Shown piece after piece: positions 5,691-7,934 of a DNA stretch of 7,934 bases. Made by a program: the position numbers and the translations under genes. This stretch comes from Patescibacteria group bacterium. GTDB taxonomy: Bacteria > Patescibacteriota > Minisyncoccia > Minisyncoccales > JASEJS01. The DNA lies in the NCBI GenBank assembly GCA_030016765.1, contig JASEJS010000029.1, positions 1 to 7,934 of the forward strand, written 5' to 3'. Under the pieces are notes generated by a model that saw only the letters and a program-made list of their open reading frames with translations, had not been told where the DNA came from and ran no database searches. The first letter of the stretch is position 1, and each line of letters begins with the position of its first letter.

Positions 5691-7564
5691 CCATAGGTTT
5701 TAAAGAAGAAGTTGAACCTCATGAAATCCTTTTAGATTCATTAGCTCAAAAGAAAGAGGAAGAAATTGGAATTTCAGAAAAAAAATTTGAAGTTTCTCTC
5801 TCAAAAAATATTTTGCAAGGATTTTTTATTTTTACTTTAATTTTAATTATTATTCTTTTTGCTAAAGCTTTTCAACTTCAAGTAATCGAGGGCAAACATT
5901 TCTCAGCTTTAGCTGAAGAAAATAAATTTATAATTCATTCAATTCAAGCTGAGAGAGGAGTAATTTATGATAGAAATTTCAAACAATTGGTTTTCAATCA
6001 GCCCAATTTTGATTTAGTTTGTAAGAAAAATGACCTTCCTAAAGAAAAGATAACCAAGGAGAAAGTTCTGCGAGAGATTTCCCAAATCTTAAAAATAGAT
6101 TTAGAAGAACTCGAAAAGAAAATTGAAGAGAGTCAAACTCCAACAGTTTTGATCTCAGAAAATCTTTCCCATCAGCTCTTAATAATTTTAGAGACAAAAA
6201 TTAAAGAGCTCCCTGGTTTTCAAATTGAAAATAACACAGTGAGGGATTATTTAGATGGCCCTAGTTTTTCTCATTTAATTGGTTACAAAAGAAAAACCGG
6301 GGGAAAAACTAATCTGGAGAAATCTTATGATGAAACATTAAGAGAAAGACCAGGAGAGATTTTAGTTGAGAGAGATGCTAGAGGTAATTTAATCTCTCAG
6401 AAAATTATTAAATTTCCTGAATCCGGAAAAAGTTTAGTTTTATGGTTAGATTCTGAACTCCAGAGAAAAATTGAACAAGAATTGAAGAAAAAAATGAAAG
6501 AAACTGGGGCAGAAACAGCAGCGGCAGTTGCTTTAGATCCCAAAACTGGAGGAATACTGGCTTTAGTTAGCCTTCCCAGTTTTGATAATAATCTATTTTC
6601 AAAAGGAATGGCCGAACAGGAATGGAAGAAAATTAATAATGATCCTTTAAAACCACTTTTTAATCGAGCTATTTCTGGAGGATTTCTCACTGGTTCTACA
6701 ATTAAACCCTTAATTGCCTCAGCTGCTTTAGAAGAAAAAATAATTTCTCCTCAGAAAAAGATTAATTGCCAGGGAAAAATCGAGGTTAAACACGAATACC
6801 AGCCAGAGGTTATTTATATTTTTCGAGATTGGAAGACCCATGGTTGGACAGATTTGAGAAAGGCCATTGCTGAATCTTGTAATGTTTATTTTTATCACAT
6901 AGGAGGAGGATACAAAGACCAGGAGGGATTAGGACCAACTAAGATCAAAGAATATTTAGAGCTTTTTGGCTGGGGGTCAAAAACTGGAATTGATTTACCA
7001 GAAGAAGCTCAAGGTTTTTTACCCGATCCAATTTGGAAGAAAGAGAAATTGGGAAAAATCTGGTATGATGGTGATACTTATCATTTATCAATTGGTCAAG
7101 GCTATCTAAGGATTACTCCTCTTCAGGTGGCAGCTAGTTTTGTGGCCATTGCCAATAGAGGTAAACTCTTCCAACCTCAAGTGGTGAGAGAAATTGTTGA
7201 TAGTAATAAAAATTTGATTAAAAAAATAGAACCCAAAATTATCAGAGAGGGATTCATAAAGCCAGAAAATTTAGAAATAGTTCGTGAAGGGATGCGCCAA
7301 GCAGTAACTGAGGGTACGGCCAAGGAATTAGACCAATTGAAGGTTCCAGTTGCTGCTAAAACTGGAAGTGCTCAAACTGGAAAAAAGGATCCTAAAGATA
7401 AAAAAGATTATTTAGATAACTGGATTACTGTCTTTGCTCCCTATGAAGACCCTCAGATAGTTTTGACTATAATGATAAATGATGTCAAAGAAGGCCAGAT
7501 AGTAACTCCTCCAGTAGCCAAAGCCATCTTAGAATGGTATTTTTCAAAAACAGTAGAAAAATAA
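5660..7564 (+). CDS. mrdA: Penicillin-binding protein 2 (peptidoglycan D,D-transpeptidase)
   Basis: Class B penicillin-binding protein that crosslinks peptidoglycan during elongation, anchored in the membrane with its catalytic domain outside. It has 634 residues, the usual PBP2 length. Layout: a cytoplasmic acidic N-terminus (1-50, with EVEPHEILLDS), a transmembrane helix at about 53-72, the pedestal/dimerisation domain from about 75 with AERGVIYDRN (97-106) and a GYKRKTGGKTNLEKSYDETL block (208-227), and a transpeptidase domain from about 285. Catalytic motifs: SxxK as STIK, nucleophile Ser346; SxN as SCN (406-408); and KTG as KTGSAQTG (567-574). The usual PPGS before the nucleophile is LTGS here. 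ATG 5660 is the only Met in the N-terminal stretch and lies inside mreD, with no clear Shine-Dalgarno, so translation is probably coupled to mreD. Confidence 0.94.
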   Translation: MEKYLRNKKIAIGFKEEVEPHEILLDSLAQKKEEEIGISEKKFEVSLSKNILQGFFIFTLILIIILFAKAFQLQVIEGKHFSALAEENKFIIHSIQAERGVIYDRNFKQLVFNQPNFDLVCKKNDLPKEKITKEKVLREISQILKIDLEELEKKIEESQTPTVLISENLSHQLLIILETKIKELPGFQIENNTVRDYLDGPSFSHLIGYKRKTGGKTNLEKSYDETLRERPGEILVERDARGNLISQKIIKFPESGKSLVLWLDSELQRKIEQELKKKMKETGAETAAAVALDPKTGGILALVSLPSFDNNLFSKGMAEQEWKKINNDPLKPLFNRAISGGFLTGSTIKPLIASAALEEKIISPQKKINCQGKIEVKHEYQPEVIYIFRDWKTHGWTDLRKAIAESCNVYFYHIGGGYKDQEGLGPTKIKEYLELFGWGSKTGIDLPEEAQGFLPDPIWKKEKLGKIWYDGDTYHLSIGQGYLRITPLQVAASFVAIANRGKLFQPQVVREIVDSNKNLIKKIEPKIIREGFIKPENLEIVREGMRQAVTEGTAKELDQLKVPVAAKTGSAQTGKKDPKDKKDYLDNWITVFAPYEDPQIVLTIMINDVKEGQIVTPPVAKAILEWYFSKTVEK

Positions 7565-7594
7565 GATTGAATTGCTGTTTTTTATTAAATTTTT

Positions 7595-7633
7595 TTGATT
7601 TTCTTTTAAAAACAAGGTAAGATTAAAATATCT
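7595..7633 (+). promoter_or_regulatory. Promoter of lysS (near-leaderless)
   Basis: TTGATT (7595-7600), a 17-nt spacer, and TAAGAT (7618-7623) make a good sigma-70-type promoter. The expected start near 7630 is about 4 nt before the ATG at 7634, so the message would lack a useful leader; no Shine-Dalgarno is seen. TAAAAT at 7624-7629 is an alternative -10. I see no hairpin terminator in 7565-7594 between mrdA and this promoter. Confidence 0.6.
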
Positions 7634-7934
7634 ATGGCCACTATTGAGGAATTGAGGAAAATTAGGTTAAAAAAGTTGGAGGCGATTAAAAGAGCTGGAC
7701 TCTTAGCTTATCCAGGAAAAACTAAAAGGACTCATAGAATATCCCAAGCTATTGAAGATTTCACTAATTTATCTCGTTTAAAAAAAGAAGTAACCTTGGT
7801 TGGCAGAATTAGATCTTTAAGGGAGCATGGCAAAGCTACTTTTTTGCATATTGAAGATGGTACTGGGAAAATTCAAGCCTTTTTTAGAGAAGATAGAATA
7901 GGGGAGTCAGGTTATAAATTTTTTTTGGATAATT
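7634..7934 (+). CDS. lysS: Lysyl-tRNA synthetase, class II, N-terminal fragment (cut by window edge)
   Basis: This enzyme charges tRNA-Lys with lysine for translation in the cytoplasm. Only the first 100 codons are visible. The N-terminal helix MATIEELRKIRLKKLEAIKR is followed by AGLLAYPGKTKRTHRI, matching the LysRS R..K...L...G..PYP.....TH.I pattern. The OB-fold anticodon-binding domain then begins at about residue 54 with VTLVGRIRSLREHGKATFLH and IEDGTGKIQAFFRED (LysRS: V.GR....R..GKA.F..L.D..G.IQ). AspRS and AsnRS share the OB fold, but the HGKATFLHIEDGTGKIQ string and the preceding YP...TH motif favour LysRS. It has its own promoter and is probably a separate unit from the mre genes. The catalytic domain lies beyond the window. 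Confidence 0.88.
   Translation, partial: MATIEELRKIRLKKLEAIKRAGLLAYPGKTKRTHRISQAIEDFTNLSRLKKEVTLVGRIRSLREHGKATFLHIEDGTGKIQAFFREDRIGESGYKFFLDN

Noticed and set aside
6397..6690. 97-codon minus-strand ORF
   Set aside because: Antisense to the PBP2 coding sequence, including the region of its SxxK motif; a shadow.

Overview
The window reads as a piece of a small, AT-rich bacterial genome. It carries the distal part of a ribosomal RNA operon (23S, then 5S), a terminator, and then a cell-shape/cell-wall gene run (mreC, mreD, mrdA/PBP2) followed by the start of lysS. Everything clearly coding lies on the + strand. A 23S gene with self-splicing introns and a LAGLIDADG homing endonuclease, several enlarged rRNA helices, a very short MreD and apparently leaderless promoters together suggest a member of the Candidate Phyla Radiation (Patescibacteria/Parcubacteria-like). 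That placement is an inference; there is no 16S rRNA here to prove it.

Region 1 (1-4004): 23S rRNA, entered at about E. coli position 455 and running to its 3' end. It is interrupted by two group I introns in the peptidyl-transferase centre, one after E. coli-equivalent U2500 (intron 2466-2863) and one after U2593 (intron 2957-3712). The exon between them is exactly 93 nt, as expected from E. coli numbering. The second intron encodes a 158-residue I-CreI-type homing endonuclease. The rRNA also has enlarged helices, including the two classical bacterial intervening-sequence sites H25 and H45. Three of the expansions are closed by arms of nearly the same sequence, CCCCTCCTAA(C/T)TTT and its complement.

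Region 2 (4005-4536): a short spacer with a hairpin, 5S rRNA, a strong rho-independent terminator, and about 300 nt without a convincing gene. That stretch holds a minus-strand terminator-like hairpin, a start-less open frame on the minus strand, and the mreC promoter.

Region 3 (4537-7564): mreC, mreD and mrdA, the elongasome genes. MreC and MreD are the membrane scaffold and PBP2 is the transpeptidase that crosslinks lateral-wall peptidoglycan. A perfect 28-bp palindrome sits between mreC and mreD, and mreD overlaps mrdA. rodA is not the next gene.

Region 4 (7565-7934): a promoter and the first 100 codons of lysyl-tRNA synthetase, cut by the window edge.

The most notable item is the 23S intron pair. 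The L2593 intron carries an I-CreI relative at the same rRNA position as the chloroplast I-CreI intron, and the rejoined exon junction matches the I-CreI site at 20 of 22 positions (both reference sequences recalled from memory).
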